This document shows positions 53,396-62,576 of a stretch of 64,000 nt of DNA, in pieces. The first letter of the stretch is position 1, and every line of letters begins with the position of its first letter. Source of the DNA: Fontibacillus phaseoli (lineage in GTDB: Bacteria; Bacillota; Bacilli; Paenibacillales; Paenibacillaceae); NCBI RefSeq assembly GCF_003337355.1, contig NZ_QPJW01000013.1:1-64000 (forward strand). The letters run 5' to 3'. The notes below the pieces were generated by a model. The model ran no database searches, was not told where the DNA came from, and saw only the letters and a program-made list of their open reading frames with translations. Both the position numbers and the translations under genes were made by a program.

Positions 53396-53558
53396 TAGGG
53401 ATTCTTTTGTTTTTGGGGACGATGCTTATTGAAGGGTACATAGAAACGTTCATACAAAGTTGCTTTCCTTCCTTATGAATGTATAATTATATATAGTTTT
53501 AATACGAAGTGTGTGATCGCGCTTTCGGAACATAAGTTTTATAAGGAGTGAAGCAGCT

Positions 53559-53993
53559 ATGTCAATGTCGTTTGATCAATATATGAGAGACATGGTTCAA
53601 CCGATGCGGGATGAACTGACCTCTCTGGGAATCCGGGAGCTTCGGAGCCCTGAGGATGTGGAAGGAGCGCTGCCAACCGCGAAGGGAACGACGCTGGTCG
53701 TAGTGAACTCGGTTTGCGGCTGTGCGGCCGGACAATGCCGCCCGGGCGTGGCCAAAGCGCTACAGCACGATTTGACCCCGGACCACCTGTTTACCGTATT
53801 TGCAGGTCAGGATAAGGAAGCGACGGCAACGGCCCGCGAATATTTCGCGCCATATCCGCCGTCTTCACCATCCATTGCGTTGATGAAGGATGGCGAGCTC
53901 GTTCATTTCATCGAACGCCATCAAATTGAGGACCGTTCGGCTGAAGAAATCGCTGCCGATCTGACCGGTGCTTTTGACCGCTTTTGCCGGTAA
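53559..53993 (+). CDS. Bacilliredoxin, BrxA/BrxB family
   Basis: The 144-residue thioredoxin-fold protein has the CGC active site (C53-G-C55) in VNSVCGCAAG. It removes bacillithiol from mixed disulfides on proteins. The presence of this family implies that the host makes bacillithiol. It stands alone, with a weak terminator 38 bases downstream. Confidence 0.95.
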   Translation: MSMSFDQYMRDMVQPMRDELTSLGIRELRSPEDVEGALPTAKGTTLVVVNSVCGCAAGQCRPGVAKALQHDLTPDHLFTVFAGQDKEATATAREYFAPYPPSSPSIALMKDGELVHFIERHQIEDRSAEEIAADLTGAFDRFCR

Positions 53994-54031
53994 GATATTC
54001 AGTAAGACAGTATCATAACGATTAGACCAGG

Positions 54032-54073
54032 CGTCCCGCAGTTCGGCAATCACAGCGACTTGCGGGGCGTTTT
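54032..54073 (+). terminator. Weak terminator
   Basis: CGTCCCGCA (54032-54040) pairs with TGCGGGGCG (54061-54069), nine pairs with one G-U, followed by four T. Stem length and T-run are modest. Confidence 0.65.
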
Positions 54074-54108
54074 ACATATGTCTGCAGAATGAGCGGAGGG
54101 ATACCGGG

Positions 54109-54918
54109 ATGAGCTTGCAGCAGGAAATCATTGACCGTTTAAGGGTAAAGCCCGTAATCGATGTGGAAGAGGAAGTCCGCATACGCGTGGATTTTTTGAA
54201 GGAATTCGTAAAAAGCTCCCGTACCACGGGACTGCTCGTCGCGATCAGCGGCGGCATCGACAGTGCGGTTGCAACCGGCTTGTGCAAGAAGGCAAGCGAT
54301 GAACTGTCACGGGAGTCGGGCCGGGATTACATTACGCTCGGCGTATTCCAGCCTTACGGCGATCGGGAGGATATCGTGCATAGCTATGAAGTCGCCAAAG
54401 CTTTCGAATTGAGCCATACCGTGGAGACGAATATCGAGGAAGCGGTCGATGAAATCGCGCTGGAAGTAGAATACGGGCTTAAAAACATCGGGCAATTCCG
54501 GCATATGAGTCCTCAAGGGAAAGACCATGTCAAAGCCCGGACCGGGACGGCCGTGCAATATGCGCTGGCATTTGAACTCAATTTGCTGGTGGTCGGTACG
54601 TACCATGCTTCGGAAGTGTTCACGGGTTTCTATTCCGGGCATGGAGACGGGGGCGGCGATATTACTCCGCTAAGTTCGCTCAACAAGCGCCAAATCTGCC
54701 AGCTCGCCGCTTACCTGGGCGTGCCGGAAAGCATGATCGACAAGGAACCGACTGCCGGGCTGGGGGAAGGACAGAGAAATGAGAAGGAACCCGGAATCAG
54801 CAACGAGGATATTTGCGATTACCTGGAAGGCAAGGAGGTCGATTCCGCAATCCGGGAGCGGCTGGAGTCTTTCTACCGGAAGACCGAGTCTAAGCGCAAC
54901 CCGATTCCGGGAATTTAA
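54109..54918 (+). CDS. nadE: Ammonia-dependent NAD synthetase
   Basis: The P-loop motif SGGIDS (47-52) binds ATP for adenylation of deamido-NAD. The 269-residue length without an amidase domain shows ammonia, not glutamine, as nitrogen donor. KEPTAGLGEGQRNE and YHASE motifs are typical. It makes NAD in the final step of synthesis. It is monocistronic, with the terminator at 54945. Confidence 0.96.
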   Translation: MSLQQEIIDRLRVKPVIDVEEEVRIRVDFLKEFVKSSRTTGLLVAISGGIDSAVATGLCKKASDELSRESGRDYITLGVFQPYGDREDIVHSYEVAKAFELSHTVETNIEEAVDEIALEVEYGLKNIGQFRHMSPQGKDHVKARTGTAVQYALAFELNLLVVGTYHASEVFTGFYSGHGDGGGDITPLSSLNKRQICQLAAYLGVPESMIDKEPTAGLGEGQRNEKEPGISNEDICDYLEGKEVDSAIRERLESFYRKTESKRNPIPGI

Positions 54919-54944
54919 TAAAGAAGCATACGCGTAACGGCTAA

Positions 54945-54978
54945 CCGCTGAGAGCTACGGGCTCCGGCGGATTTTTTT
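54945..54978 (+). terminator. Terminator after nadE
   Basis: CCGC and GAGC pair with GCTC and GCGG around a small loop, followed by seven T. Confidence 0.75.
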
Positions 54979-55030
54979 ATGTGCAAAAAAGTACAATCTT
55001 TGGAATATGGCAAAGTTTTCAAGACTTTAA

Positions 55031-55057
55031 TGAATCTTTTAAGTCTCTTGAAGCGTA
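55031..55057 (+). promoter_or_regulatory. Putative sigma-W-type promoter of yknWXYZ
   Basis: TGAATC at 55031-55036 and CGTA at 55054-55057 are spaced by 17 bases, close to the sigma-W pattern TGAAAC, 16-17 bases, CGTA. B. subtilis yknWXYZ is known to be under sigma-W. The -35 differs at one base in the AAC core, so this is a moderate call. Confidence 0.55.
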
Positions 55058-55130
55058 TATATATCAGCAACTTATTTAATACATATTTTTTTTGAAGCGT
55101 GGAAAAAACGGGAGTTAAGGAGGATTTTAT

Positions 55131-55772
55131 TTGAAAAATTTGTTTACTATTTTTGTTTCGCCAGAGGAAACGTTCAAGAGGGTCAGAGACAAAAGCAAGA
55201 CAGCATGGCTTATTCCTTTTATCTTGCTCATCGCAATTTCTCTGGTATCGATTTTCCTGCAGATGCCGGTGATTGAACAAACCGCCAAAGAAAGCTTGCA
55301 AGTCAACGGTCTTGCTGATTCCGCCACGGTTGATACCGTCGTGGCCGGCGCTATTATTGGAGCAATAGTCATGGCCCCGCTCAGTATTGCAGCCGTTACT
55401 TTTATCGGAGCCCTTCTGTATATACTGCTGAATCTGATCGTCAGAGGCGAGGCTAAGTACATGCAGTTGGTCACGATGATATCCTACGCGGCGCTGCCGG
55501 GCACGCTGGGCGGATTAATTACATCAATTATTATTTTTGCTACGGGTGCGCAATCGGCGACCGAGGTTTCGCTCAGTTTGGCTGCTTTGGTATCGGATAA
55601 ATCGAGCATGTTATACCACCTGCTGTTGCTCGTTAATCCATTCAGTCTCTGGGGATTGGCTTTGTACGTGGTCGGCGCCGCGGTGATGATGAAGCGTCCC
55701 CGCAAGACGGTCGGCATGTGGATCATCGGGACGTGGCTTGTATTTTCATTGGGTTCGCTGCTGCTGGTTTGA
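55131..55772 (+). CDS. yknW: YIP1-family membrane protein YknW
   Basis: The 213-residue Yip1-domain protein has five membrane helices and begins KNLFTIFVSPEETFKRV, a typical start for the family. In B. subtilis YknW interacts with the YknXYZ transporter and is needed for its assembly and for resistance to the SdpC toxin. The start is TTG at 55131 behind AAGGAGG. It is the first gene of the four-gene operon. Confidence 0.88.
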   Translation: MKNLFTIFVSPEETFKRVRDKSKTAWLIPFILLIAISLVSIFLQMPVIEQTAKESLQVNGLADSATVDTVVAGAIIGAIVMAPLSIAAVTFIGALLYILLNLIVRGEAKYMQLVTMISYAALPGTLGGLITSIIIFATGAQSATEVSLSLAALVSDKSSMLYHLLLLVNPFSLWGLALYVVGAAVMMKRPRKTVGMWIIGTWLVFSLGSLLLV

Positions 55773-55801
55773 TCTGAGTCTTCAAAGAATAGGATAGGGT
55801 G

Positions 55802-56869
55802 ATGGATGTGTTAAAGAAAAAATGGATATGGGGTATTATTATTGGCGTGGTTGTGATCGGCCTCGTTCTCGTCAATATCGTAAACACGAATCGGGCTGCA
55901 CCGGTTAAGACCGTCGAGGTCGCCGAAGATTCTATCGTCGAAGTAATCTACACCAATGGTAAGCTGGAGCCGGAAAATACGACGGAGATGTATTCTCCGG
56001 CCAGCGGAGTCGTGGAGGATCTAAAAATTAAGCTCGGGGATACGGTAACCAAAGGCCAGATTCTGCTAACCCTTAAAATGGATGAGATGAAGGAACAACT
56101 CAAGAAAGAACGGTTGAATTTACAACTGGCGGAGTCCGAGCGCCTTCAGGCGAAAAAGAAGCATTTCGACAACTTCAAAAAGGTGATGAACGAGGATCCC
56201 GGACAAGACTTGGCGGAAGTGGATTTGACAGCCTATGATTTGCGCATTCAAAGCAGCAAGCTGATAATTGCTTCTTTGGAGAAAAAGCTGACGAACAGCG
56301 TCGTTCATGCGCCGGTTGAAGGGGTTGTTACCGGACTAACCGTCAATGAAGGCCAACTAATCGCGGAGGGAAGCTCGATCGTTTCGATCTCCGACTTGTC
56401 TTCGTACAAAGTTCGCGCTTATTTGAATGAGTTGGATGCCGGCAAGGCCGCTATGGGTATGAAAGCTGTCATCACCAGCGAGTCGTTCGCGGGGACGTAT
56501 GACGGCGAAGTCACTTATTTGGCTCCGACTGCGAAAATTGTCGATACTACTTCCAAAGATACTTCGGTGGAGATGACCGTAGGCTTGAAGACGACGTCCG
56601 CCGAACTTCGCTCCGGCTACAACGTAGCGATCGCCATGGAAATTCCGGACAAGCCTCGGCTGCTGGTGCCGATTAGTGCCGTGCAATATGAGGGAGAGCA
56701 GGCTTTCGTTTTCAAACCGGAAGAGGGGAGAGCCGTTAAAGTGCCGGTTACGACCGGAAAAGAGGGCGATGAACAGATCGAGATCGTTAGCGGGGCCGCG
56801 AAAGGGGACCGGATTGTGGTGGACGGTGTGGACTCGCTGCGAGACGGCGATAAGGTGAGCGTTCAATGA
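55802..56869 (+). CDS. yknX: Membrane fusion protein YknX (MacA-like adaptor)
   Basis: One N-terminal membrane helix (about 7-25) is followed by lipoyl-like halves (about 55-85 and 170-210) around a coiled coil (about 88-160), and then beta-barrel and membrane-proximal domains. This is the RND/MacA adaptor layout. It joins the ABC permease YknZ at the outer face. The start is ATG at 55802 in AGGATAGGGTG context. It overlaps yknY by four bases. Confidence 0.9.
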   Translation: MDVLKKKWIWGIIIGVVVIGLVLVNIVNTNRAAPVKTVEVAEDSIVEVIYTNGKLEPENTTEMYSPASGVVEDLKIKLGDTVTKGQILLTLKMDEMKEQLKKERLNLQLAESERLQAKKKHFDNFKKVMNEDPGQDLAEVDLTAYDLRIQSSKLIIASLEKKLTNSVVHAPVEGVVTGLTVNEGQLIAEGSSIVSISDLSSYKVRAYLNELDAGKAAMGMKAVITSESFAGTYDGEVTYLAPTAKIVDTTSKDTSVEMTVGLKTTSAELRSGYNVAIAMEIPDKPRLLVPISAVQYEGEQAFVFKPEEGRAVKVPVTTGKEGDEQIEIVSGAAKGDRIVVDGVDSLRDGDKVSVQ

Positions 56870-57555
56870 TTACGCTCAGCGGCATCACCAAAGTATACAA
56901 AAACGGACCGCTTGAAGTGGAGGCGCTCAGCCATATTGATTTGCAGATTGAACGGGGCGAATTCGTGGCCATCATGGGCAGTTCCGGCTCGGGCAAGTCT
57001 ACGCTGATGAATATCATCGGATGCCTCGACGTGCCGACCTCCGGCAGTTACTTGCTGGATGGGGAAGAAGTTCATACGCTGAATGAAGACGATTTGGCCC
57101 GAGTCCGTAACCGGAAAATCGGGTTTGTGTTCCAGAGCTTTAATCTGCTGGGACGGCAGACGGTGCTGCAAAACGTGACGCTGCCGATGATGTACGCGGG
57201 GACTTCCAGGGAGAAGCGTCAGGAGCGAGCGCTTGGCCTGCTGGACAAGGTCGGCCTGAAGGATCGCGTGAAACATCGCCCCAATGAACTGTCCGGCGGG
57301 CAAAAACAGCGGGTGGCGATCGCCCGGGCATTGACGATGGAAGCTCCAATTTTGCTTGCGGACGAACCGACCGGGAATCTGGATACGAAGTCCTCCCAGG
57401 ATATCATGGCCTTGTTCAAAGAGATTCACCGGGAAGGAACGACGATTGTACTCGTAACGCATGAACCCGAAATCGCCGAACATGCGGATCGCGTGCTTCT
57501 GTTCGGGGACGGCAAGCTGCTCAAGGATACGCGCAAAGGGAGTGTCCGCCTATGA
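56866..57555 (+). CDS. yknY: ABC ATPase YknY (MacB-type)
   Basis: This 229-residue LolD/MacB-type ATPase has Walker [11 protein letters not shown], signature LSGGQKQR, Walker [13 protein letters not shown] and switch His in [10 protein letters not shown]. It powers YknXZ. It overlaps both neighbours by four bases (ATGA), so translation is coupled through the three genes. Confidence 0.95.
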   Translation: MITLSGITKVYKNGPLEVEALSHIDLQIERGEFVAIMGSSGSGKSTLMNIIGCLDVPTSGSYLLDGEEVHTLNEDDLARVRNRKIGFVFQSFNLLGRQTVLQNVTLPMMYAGTSREKRQERALGLLDKVGLKDRVKHRPNELSGGQKQRVAIARALTMEAPILLADEPTGNLDTKSSQDIMALFKEIHREGTTIVLVTHEPEIAEHADRVLLFGDGKLLKDTRKGSVRL

Positions 57556-58751
57556 GCATTTGGGAGAGCGTATGGGTTGCTCTGGACAATTTGCGGATGA
57601 ACAAGCTCCGTTCCTTTTTGACGATGATCGGCATCGTGTTCGGGGTTGCTGCGGTCGTAACGGTAGTGTCGATCGGGCAGGCCGGACAGTCGTCCATCAT
57701 TTCGATGGTCTCCAATTACGGGGACGGCTATTTCGTGATTTATCCGAATTATAACGATGAAACCAACGTGGAAAAGGCCGATTTCCGGCAGCGGGATATG
57801 GCTGAAGTCCGCAAGGTGCCCGGCGTTCGTTATGTTTCAGCCTCCATGGGCTATGGGGTGACGACCATGCTAAAGCAAGAGAAGCTGCGCTTCACCGTAA
57901 CGGGCACCACCTCGGAGATGCCTAAAATGCAAAAGATTGATATGGAGGCAGGAAGGTTTTTTAAAGCGGAGGAAGAAAGAGGCAGGCAGAAGGTCGTCGT
58001 AATCGACGCTAAATATGCTGAAAAGGCATTTGGGTCGGCCAAAGGAGCCGTTGGCAGAAGAGTCGTTCTGGGGAACGATACCTTCCGCATTGTCGGCGTA
58101 TACAAAACCCAGGATAATATAATGAGCGGAATGGAGGGCGAACGGTATACCGGGTATGTGCCAATCACGACGCTTTCCTATGGTGATACCGAGAATGACG
58201 GGCGGCTCGGGATGCTGCAGATTATAGCCTCCTCTCCCGATCAGATGGATGAGACGATAAAGACGCTGAAGGATTGGCTGGCGGAACGGAAGAATGTGGA
58301 ACCTGACTCGTATATCGCCGAAACCGGCAAAGATGCCGAAAAAATGGTATCCAGCACCTTCTCCATTCTTCAAACGATTATTGGATCTATCGCAGGAATC
58401 TCCCTTCTGGTCGGGGGCATCGGCGTCATGAACATCATGCTCGTATCGGTGACGGAACGGACACGGGAGATCGGAATACGCAAAGCGATCGGGGCGACTC
58501 CGGGGACGATTATGCTGCAGTTCATGATCGAGGCGGTCATCCTCTCGTTTATCGGCGGAACGCTGGGTGCGCTGCTGGGACTGTTTGCGGCATATATGTT
58601 CGCCCTCATCTCGGGATGGCCTTTCGTCATTTCGATTTGGGCTATCCTGCTCGCGTTCGGATTCTCGGCCGCGGTCGGCATTTTCTTCGGCCTGTATCCA
58701 GCGAACAGGGCTTCCAAACTGCATCCGATCGAAGCGCTTCGCTACGAATAG
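57552..58751 (+). CDS. yknZ: ABC permease YknZ (MacB-like)
   Basis: The 399-residue protein has the MacB topology: one N-terminal helix, a periplasmic-type extracellular domain (about 45-270) and three C-terminal helices including GGIGVMNIMLVSVTERTREIG. The VTERTREIGIRKAIGA coupling loop is characteristic. Together the operon should protect against a peptide toxin or envelope damage, as in B. subtilis; that role is inferred. A strong terminator follows. Confidence 0.93.
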   Translation: MSIWESVWVALDNLRMNKLRSFLTMIGIVFGVAAVVTVVSIGQAGQSSIISMVSNYGDGYFVIYPNYNDETNVEKADFRQRDMAEVRKVPGVRYVSASMGYGVTTMLKQEKLRFTVTGTTSEMPKMQKIDMEAGRFFKAEEERGRQKVVVIDAKYAEKAFGSAKGAVGRRVVLGNDTFRIVGVYKTQDNIMSGMEGERYTGYVPITTLSYGDTENDGRLGMLQIIASSPDQMDETIKTLKDWLAERKNVEPDSYIAETGKDAEKMVSSTFSILQTIIGSIAGISLLVGGIGVMNIMLVSVTERTREIGIRKAIGATPGTIMLQFMIEAVILSFIGGTLGALLGLFAAYMFALISGWPFVISIWAILLAFGFSAAVGIFFGLYPANRASKLHPIEALRYE

Positions 58752-58755
58752 TGCA

Positions 58756-58803
58756 AAATAAAAAGAAGGGCCTTCCGCGGGGGAAGGCCCTTCTTTTTAT
58801 TTT
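58756..58803. terminator. Bidirectional terminator
   Basis: A near-perfect stem of about 21 pairs (58756-58776 with 58782-58803), core AAGAAGGGCCTTCC and GGAAGGCCCTTCTT. It serves yknZ and the convergent AraC gene, whose stop lies inside it. Confidence 0.95.
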
Positions 58804-59699
58804 GCTTCCGCTGGTTGAACCGGGATGTAAATGTCAATTTGCTTGCCTTCCTTCGGCCAGCACCGCTGATCGTACCATTCGAAGTCGGGAGCGCAAGCCT
58901 GCTCGTAACCGGAGGAAGGGAACCATTCACTAAAAATTTGGTTCCATGTTTCCTGAATGGACGACGTGAAATCTTCCTGGCTTACGGGCGGAGTCGTGAA
59001 GATGGCGTAGGTGGCTTCCGGGATTACGTAGTCTACCATTCCTTCAGGCACCTCGGTAACGTTATCCGTCTCAAAACCGATGATGTAACGGAACATTCCG
59101 TCCTCGTCCATGGCGGTGCAAATGCCGAGCTCTACATCGGGACGCTTTTTGCCGGGCACTTTTTCGCCTAACCGATCCTTCATGTAAGCTTGCCAGAAGG
59201 CCGGAATCTCCGTGCTGTTCTGTCCTTCTACCGTGGTCGTTTGAATCCCATAACCGATAACTCTCATAGCTTGGCTAGTCTCAATCCGATATTCCATGTT
59301 AACTTCTCCCCGTTCCAAATAGATTTTTTCATCGAATAAAGGTTGCAGCTCGGCCTTGGCGACGATGTATGGAGGGCGTCCCAGCCTGCGGCAGGCCGAC
59401 GGCAAAATACCGTACATTTTCCGGAATGCCCTCGTAAAAGCCTCATGGGAACCGAAGCCGCATTCCAGCGCGATGTCGAGCAGCTTTTTGTTGCTGAAGG
59501 CAAGCAACTCGGCCGCTTTGGACAGCCGCCGTTTCCGGATGTACGAGGTCACGGTATCGCCTACCATATACAGGAAGGTACGATGGAAGTGGTACTCCGA
59601 ATAATGCATGGCCTGGGACACTTCCTTTAACGTCAACTCCTCGTCAAGCCGCGATTCGATATATTCGATGCTTTGCTGAATGGTTTCAAAATTGTTCAT
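58797..59699 (-). CDS. AraC-family regulator with GyrI-like effector domain
   Basis: An N-terminal AraC helix-turn-helix pair (about 8-105) includes GFGSHEAFTRAFRKMYG. A GyrI-like ligand-binding domain (about 135-297) follows, with ATYAIFTTP and WNQIFSEWFPSSGYE. This is the Rob/MarR-like multidrug-sensing layout. The ligand is probably a hydrophobic cation or drug. GGAGGAAG precedes the ATG. The 3' end overlaps the terminator at 58756-58803. Confidence 0.93.
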   Translation of the reverse strand: MNNFETIQQSIEYIESRLDEELTLKEVSQAMHYSEYHFHRTFLYMVGDTVTSYIRKRRLSKAAELLAFSNKKLLDIALECGFGSHEAFTRAFRKMYGILPSACRRLGRPPYIVAKAELQPLFDEKIYLERGEVNMEYRIETSQAMRVIGYGIQTTTVEGQNSTEIPAFWQAYMKDRLGEKVPGKKRPDVELGICTAMDEDGMFRYIIGFETDNVTEVPEGMVDYVIPEATYAIFTTPPVSQEDFTSSIQETWNQIFSEWFPSSGYEQACAPDFEWYDQRCWPKEGKQIDIYIPVQPAEAK

Positions 59700-59759
59700 G
59701 AACTTCCTCCAGACCGGTCTATGGAATAAGTATAGCGGACGGGGGAGCGGTAAACTTGA

Positions 59760-60626
59760 TCAATCTTGCTTTCCGTCATGGTGGGGAGATGATGACGCGC
59801 CAACGGTGGCTGCAATGAAGGACTGAGTGGCCTGGAGCGCCTCCGAGAAGGATTCCGTAAACCCTTGAAACGGATGGACGGTGCCGAAAGTATGATTGCC
59901 CCCCTGGATTTGGATCAAGGAGATATCCGGACGCAGCTTGACCAGTTCCGCCGATCCTTTGCGCAAATGTGCGCCGTCTTCCGAGCCTTGAATCAGGACG
60001 GCGGAGAAATCGGAACCGGAGCCGAGTGCCATACGGCCCAAAATATCGTATCGATCCCGCTGTGAATCCAGATCCTCAAGGATGACCCGGTCGAGAGGCA
60101 TTTGCTGCCCGGTCCGCCCGTTGAGTACATAGCTTCGTCCGGCTTCGCGCATCTCTTCTTTCTGCTTGTCACTGAACAGGTTAAGGTTCGTAATTCCGTT
60201 CCAGGAGATGACCCCGCGGACCTGGCCGGGATGATCGAGGGCATAGACGAGGCAGACTCCGGCGCCCCGGCTGTGACCGAGCAAAAACAGCGGAAGCCCG
60301 TGGAACTGAAGATCGCTTTGTAAGTGAGCGATAAGGCTGTTCAAATCGGACAGTTCCCGGTCATAGGTGTTTACGGCGAATTTCTCCAGTTCGGTGAATT
60401 GGTCCGGTTCGTCGCCGATTCCGTTATGGGAGAAGTTGAACGTGACGATTTCATGATTGCGGCTTAAATATTCGGCGGCGTGCGGAAACATGCCCCAGTC
60501 CTTGAATCCTTTATATCCGTGCGCGATGACAATCAGGCTTTTGGAGGTGCCGGGGGATTGTGCCGGAAAGCGGGAACATCTCAGCACGGCCCCGTCTTTA
60601 AGCGGAATTTGGAAATCGATCGCCAT
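59760..60626 (-). CDS. Alpha/beta hydrolase (dienelactone/DltE-type)
   Basis: The 288-residue soluble hydrolase has IVIAHGYKGFKDW around the oxyanion hole, nucleophile elbow LGHSRGAG, an acidic residue near IQGSEDG and a His in GGNHTFG. No signal peptide is seen. The substrate is unknown. The ATG at 60626 lies behind GAAAGGATGG; a longer frame to 60656 has poorer spacing. It is divergent from acpS. Confidence 0.88.
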   Translation of the reverse strand: MAIDFQIPLKDGAVLRCSRFPAQSPGTSKSLIVIAHGYKGFKDWGMFPHAAEYLSRNHEIVTFNFSHNGIGDEPDQFTELEKFAVNTYDRELSDLNSLIAHLQSDLQFHGLPLFLLGHSRGAGVCLVYALDHPGQVRGVISWNGITNLNLFSDKQKEEMREAGRSYVLNGRTGQQMPLDRVILEDLDSQRDRYDILGRMALGSGSDFSAVLIQGSEDGAHLRKGSAELVKLRPDISLIQIQGGNHTFGTVHPFQGFTESFSEALQATQSFIAATVGASSSPHHDGKQD

Positions 60627-60863
60627 ATGTGATCCATCCTTTCGTAAGACCGTCATTATGCGCTAATTATAACATAGGAAATTTTACCGGACTCGCTTCA
60701 TGAATGCTTCCCTGTTACAATGTGAATGTGTGATGCGGGGTAAGCAAACAAGCCGATCGGTGAATTTGTGAAGCAGTAAATTACTGGCTTACGTATGCGA
60801 ATTACGAATAGAGAATTTGTTGAATAGCGGCCAAAGAAGACAAAGAGGAAGAAGGGCAGCCTT

Positions 60864-61253
60864 TTGATATATGGAATTGGTCATGATGTAGTGGAAATCG
60901 GACGCATGCACCGCATACTGGAAGGGGCAGCCGGTGAAAAGCTGAAGCAGCGGATATTGACACCTGCAGAGTTGCTTCTTCCTGGATGCGCGGCGCGGCC
61001 CGCGGAATTTCTGTCCGGACGGTTTGCCGCGAAGGAGGCGGTAAGCAAGGCGTTCGGTTGCGGTATAGGACAAGTGCTTGGATTTGCCGACATGGAAATT
61101 TTGCCGGACGACAAAGGCAAGCCCTCAATCGTGCTGTCTTCAGGGGCATGGGGCCGTCTGGGATTATTCCCTGGGGAATACGACATCCATTTGAGCATCA
61201 CCCATGAGCGCCAGCTAGCTTCGGCTTTTGCCGTGGTAGAGCAATTGCGGTGA
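60864..61253 (+). CDS. acpS: Holo-[acyl-carrier-protein] synthase
   Basis: The 129-residue AcpS has the magnesium-binding D8 in IGHDVVEIGR and E58 in RFAAKEAVSKAF. It transfers phosphopantetheine from CoA to acyl carrier protein. The start is TTG at 60864. It is followed 37 bases later by mutY, with which it may be cotranscribed. Confidence 0.95.
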   Translation: MIYGIGHDVVEIGRMHRILEGAAGEKLKQRILTPAELLLPGCAARPAEFLSGRFAAKEAVSKAFGCGIGQVLGFADMEILPDDKGKPSIVLSSGAWGRLGLFPGEYDIHLSITHERQLASAFAVVEQLR

Positions 61254-61290
61254 AATTCAATTTTTGAACAGGTATTTAAAGGAGAAACCG

Positions 61291-62496
61291 ATGCAGGAAA
61301 GCATAGATAGCAAAAAATATTTCAGTACAGAGTTGCTTGAATGGTACGAACGTTCCAAAAGGGATTTACCCTGGCGCAGACAGCGTGATCCCTACTATAT
61401 ATGGGTATCCGAAATTATGCTGCAGCAGACGCGGGTCGACACGGTGATTCCGTATTTTCAGCGGTTTATCGAGCGTTTCCCGACGCTGAACGATTTGGCC
61501 GAAGCGCCGGAAGAAGAGGTGCTCAAATGCTGGGAAGGGCTCGGGTATTATTCCCGGGCCCGCAATTTGCAGGCGGCTGCGCGGCAGGTAGTGGAGCGCC
61601 ACGGCGGGGTAGTTCCGGCGAATAAGGCGGATGTGGCCGCGCTTAAGGGAGTCGGTCCGTATACGACCGGCGCGATTCTCAGCATCGCCTTCAACCAGCC
61701 GGAACCGGCCGTTGACGGCAATGTGATGCGGGTGCTGTCGCGTTATTTTCTGATTCGGGACGATATCATGAAAACAGGTACGCGCACCTTGATGGAAGAA
61801 TTGGCCGCCGGGCTGATTCCGCGGGGAAGAGCCGCGGACTTCAATCAGGCACTGATGGAACTGGGCGCGCTGGTGTGCACACCCAAGTCCCCGCAGTGCC
61901 TGGTCTGCCCGGTTATGGCTCATTGCGCGGCCCGAATTGAGGGCGCGGAGGATATCCTGCCGGTGAAGAGCAAGGCGAAGCCGCCGCGGCCGGAGTACCG
62001 GCTCGTCGCCCTTGTGGAGGGCGACGGGGAGCACGCCGGGCGCGTGCTCGTCCGCCGGCGGCCGGATGCGGGGCTGCTCGCACGGATGTGGGAGCTGCCC
62101 CACATCCCCGCAGCCGCGGTCGCCGGCGAAGGCGCCGGCCTGCCGGACGGGCCGGCGATGGACCGGCTCGCCGCGGGCCTTGCCGCCGCGGGCGTAGCCG
62201 CGGAGCCGGTGGAAGCGTTCATGGACGCGGAGCATACGTTCAGCCACATCCACTGGAACCTCCGCGTCTTCCGCTTCCGGGAAGCGGAAGACTCCAGTGT
62301 TAGCTCCGGCCTCGGCGCCGGGCTCGCCGCCGCCGAGGCATCGGCCGCCTACGAGTCAGACCCGGTTGCTGTTGAAACAACAACCGCCGAGGATTCTGCG
62401 GAATATCGCTGGATCACTCCGGAAGACATGGAGGAGCTTGCATTTCCCAATGTATTTCTGCGGATTTTGAAACAATACGCTCCATTATGGAAGTGA
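61291..62496 (+). CDS. mutY: Adenine DNA glycosylase
   Basis: MutY excises adenine opposite 8-oxoguanine. Catalytic E41 is in EIMLQQT and D142 in AVDGNVMRV, with the helix-hairpin-helix LKGVGPYTTGA between. The iron-sulfur cluster ligands are C196, C203, C206 and C212. The C-terminal NUDIX-like domain (about 230-395) checks the opposite base and has EHTFSHIHW. An Ala/Gly-rich stretch and an acidic insertion at about 332-372 lie in this domain, with a GC-rich codon pattern (about 61980-62350). The ATG has AAAGGAG upstream. Confidence 0.95.
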   Translation: MQESIDSKKYFSTELLEWYERSKRDLPWRRQRDPYYIWVSEIMLQQTRVDTVIPYFQRFIERFPTLNDLAEAPEEEVLKCWEGLGYYSRARNLQAAARQVVERHGGVVPANKADVAALKGVGPYTTGAILSIAFNQPEPAVDGNVMRVLSRYFLIRDDIMKTGTRTLMEELAAGLIPRGRAADFNQALMELGALVCTPKSPQCLVCPVMAHCAARIEGAEDILPVKSKAKPPRPEYRLVALVEGDGEHAGRVLVRRRPDAGLLARMWELPHIPAAAVAGEGAGLPDGPAMDRLAAGLAAAGVAAEPVEAFMDAEHTFSHIHWNLRVFRFREAEDSSVSSGLGAGLAAAEASAAYESDPVAVETTTAEDSAEYRWITPEDMEELAFPNVFLRILKQYAPLWK

Positions 62497-62508
62497 ATCT
62501 AACTATAA

Positions 62509-62550
62509 AAAGGCTGGATGAGAGGCAAGTCTCTCGTCCAGCCCTTTTTT
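62509..62550 (+). terminator. Terminator after mutY
   Basis: AGGCTGGATGAGAG pairs with CTCTCGTCCAGCC, followed by six T. Confidence 0.93.
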
Positions 62551-62576
62551 GCATACGTTAGCCATTCATTCTGCCT

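Noticed and set aside
61366-62253. Antisense frame over mutY
   Set aside because: It is a GC-driven shadow of mutY with no motif or ribosome site.
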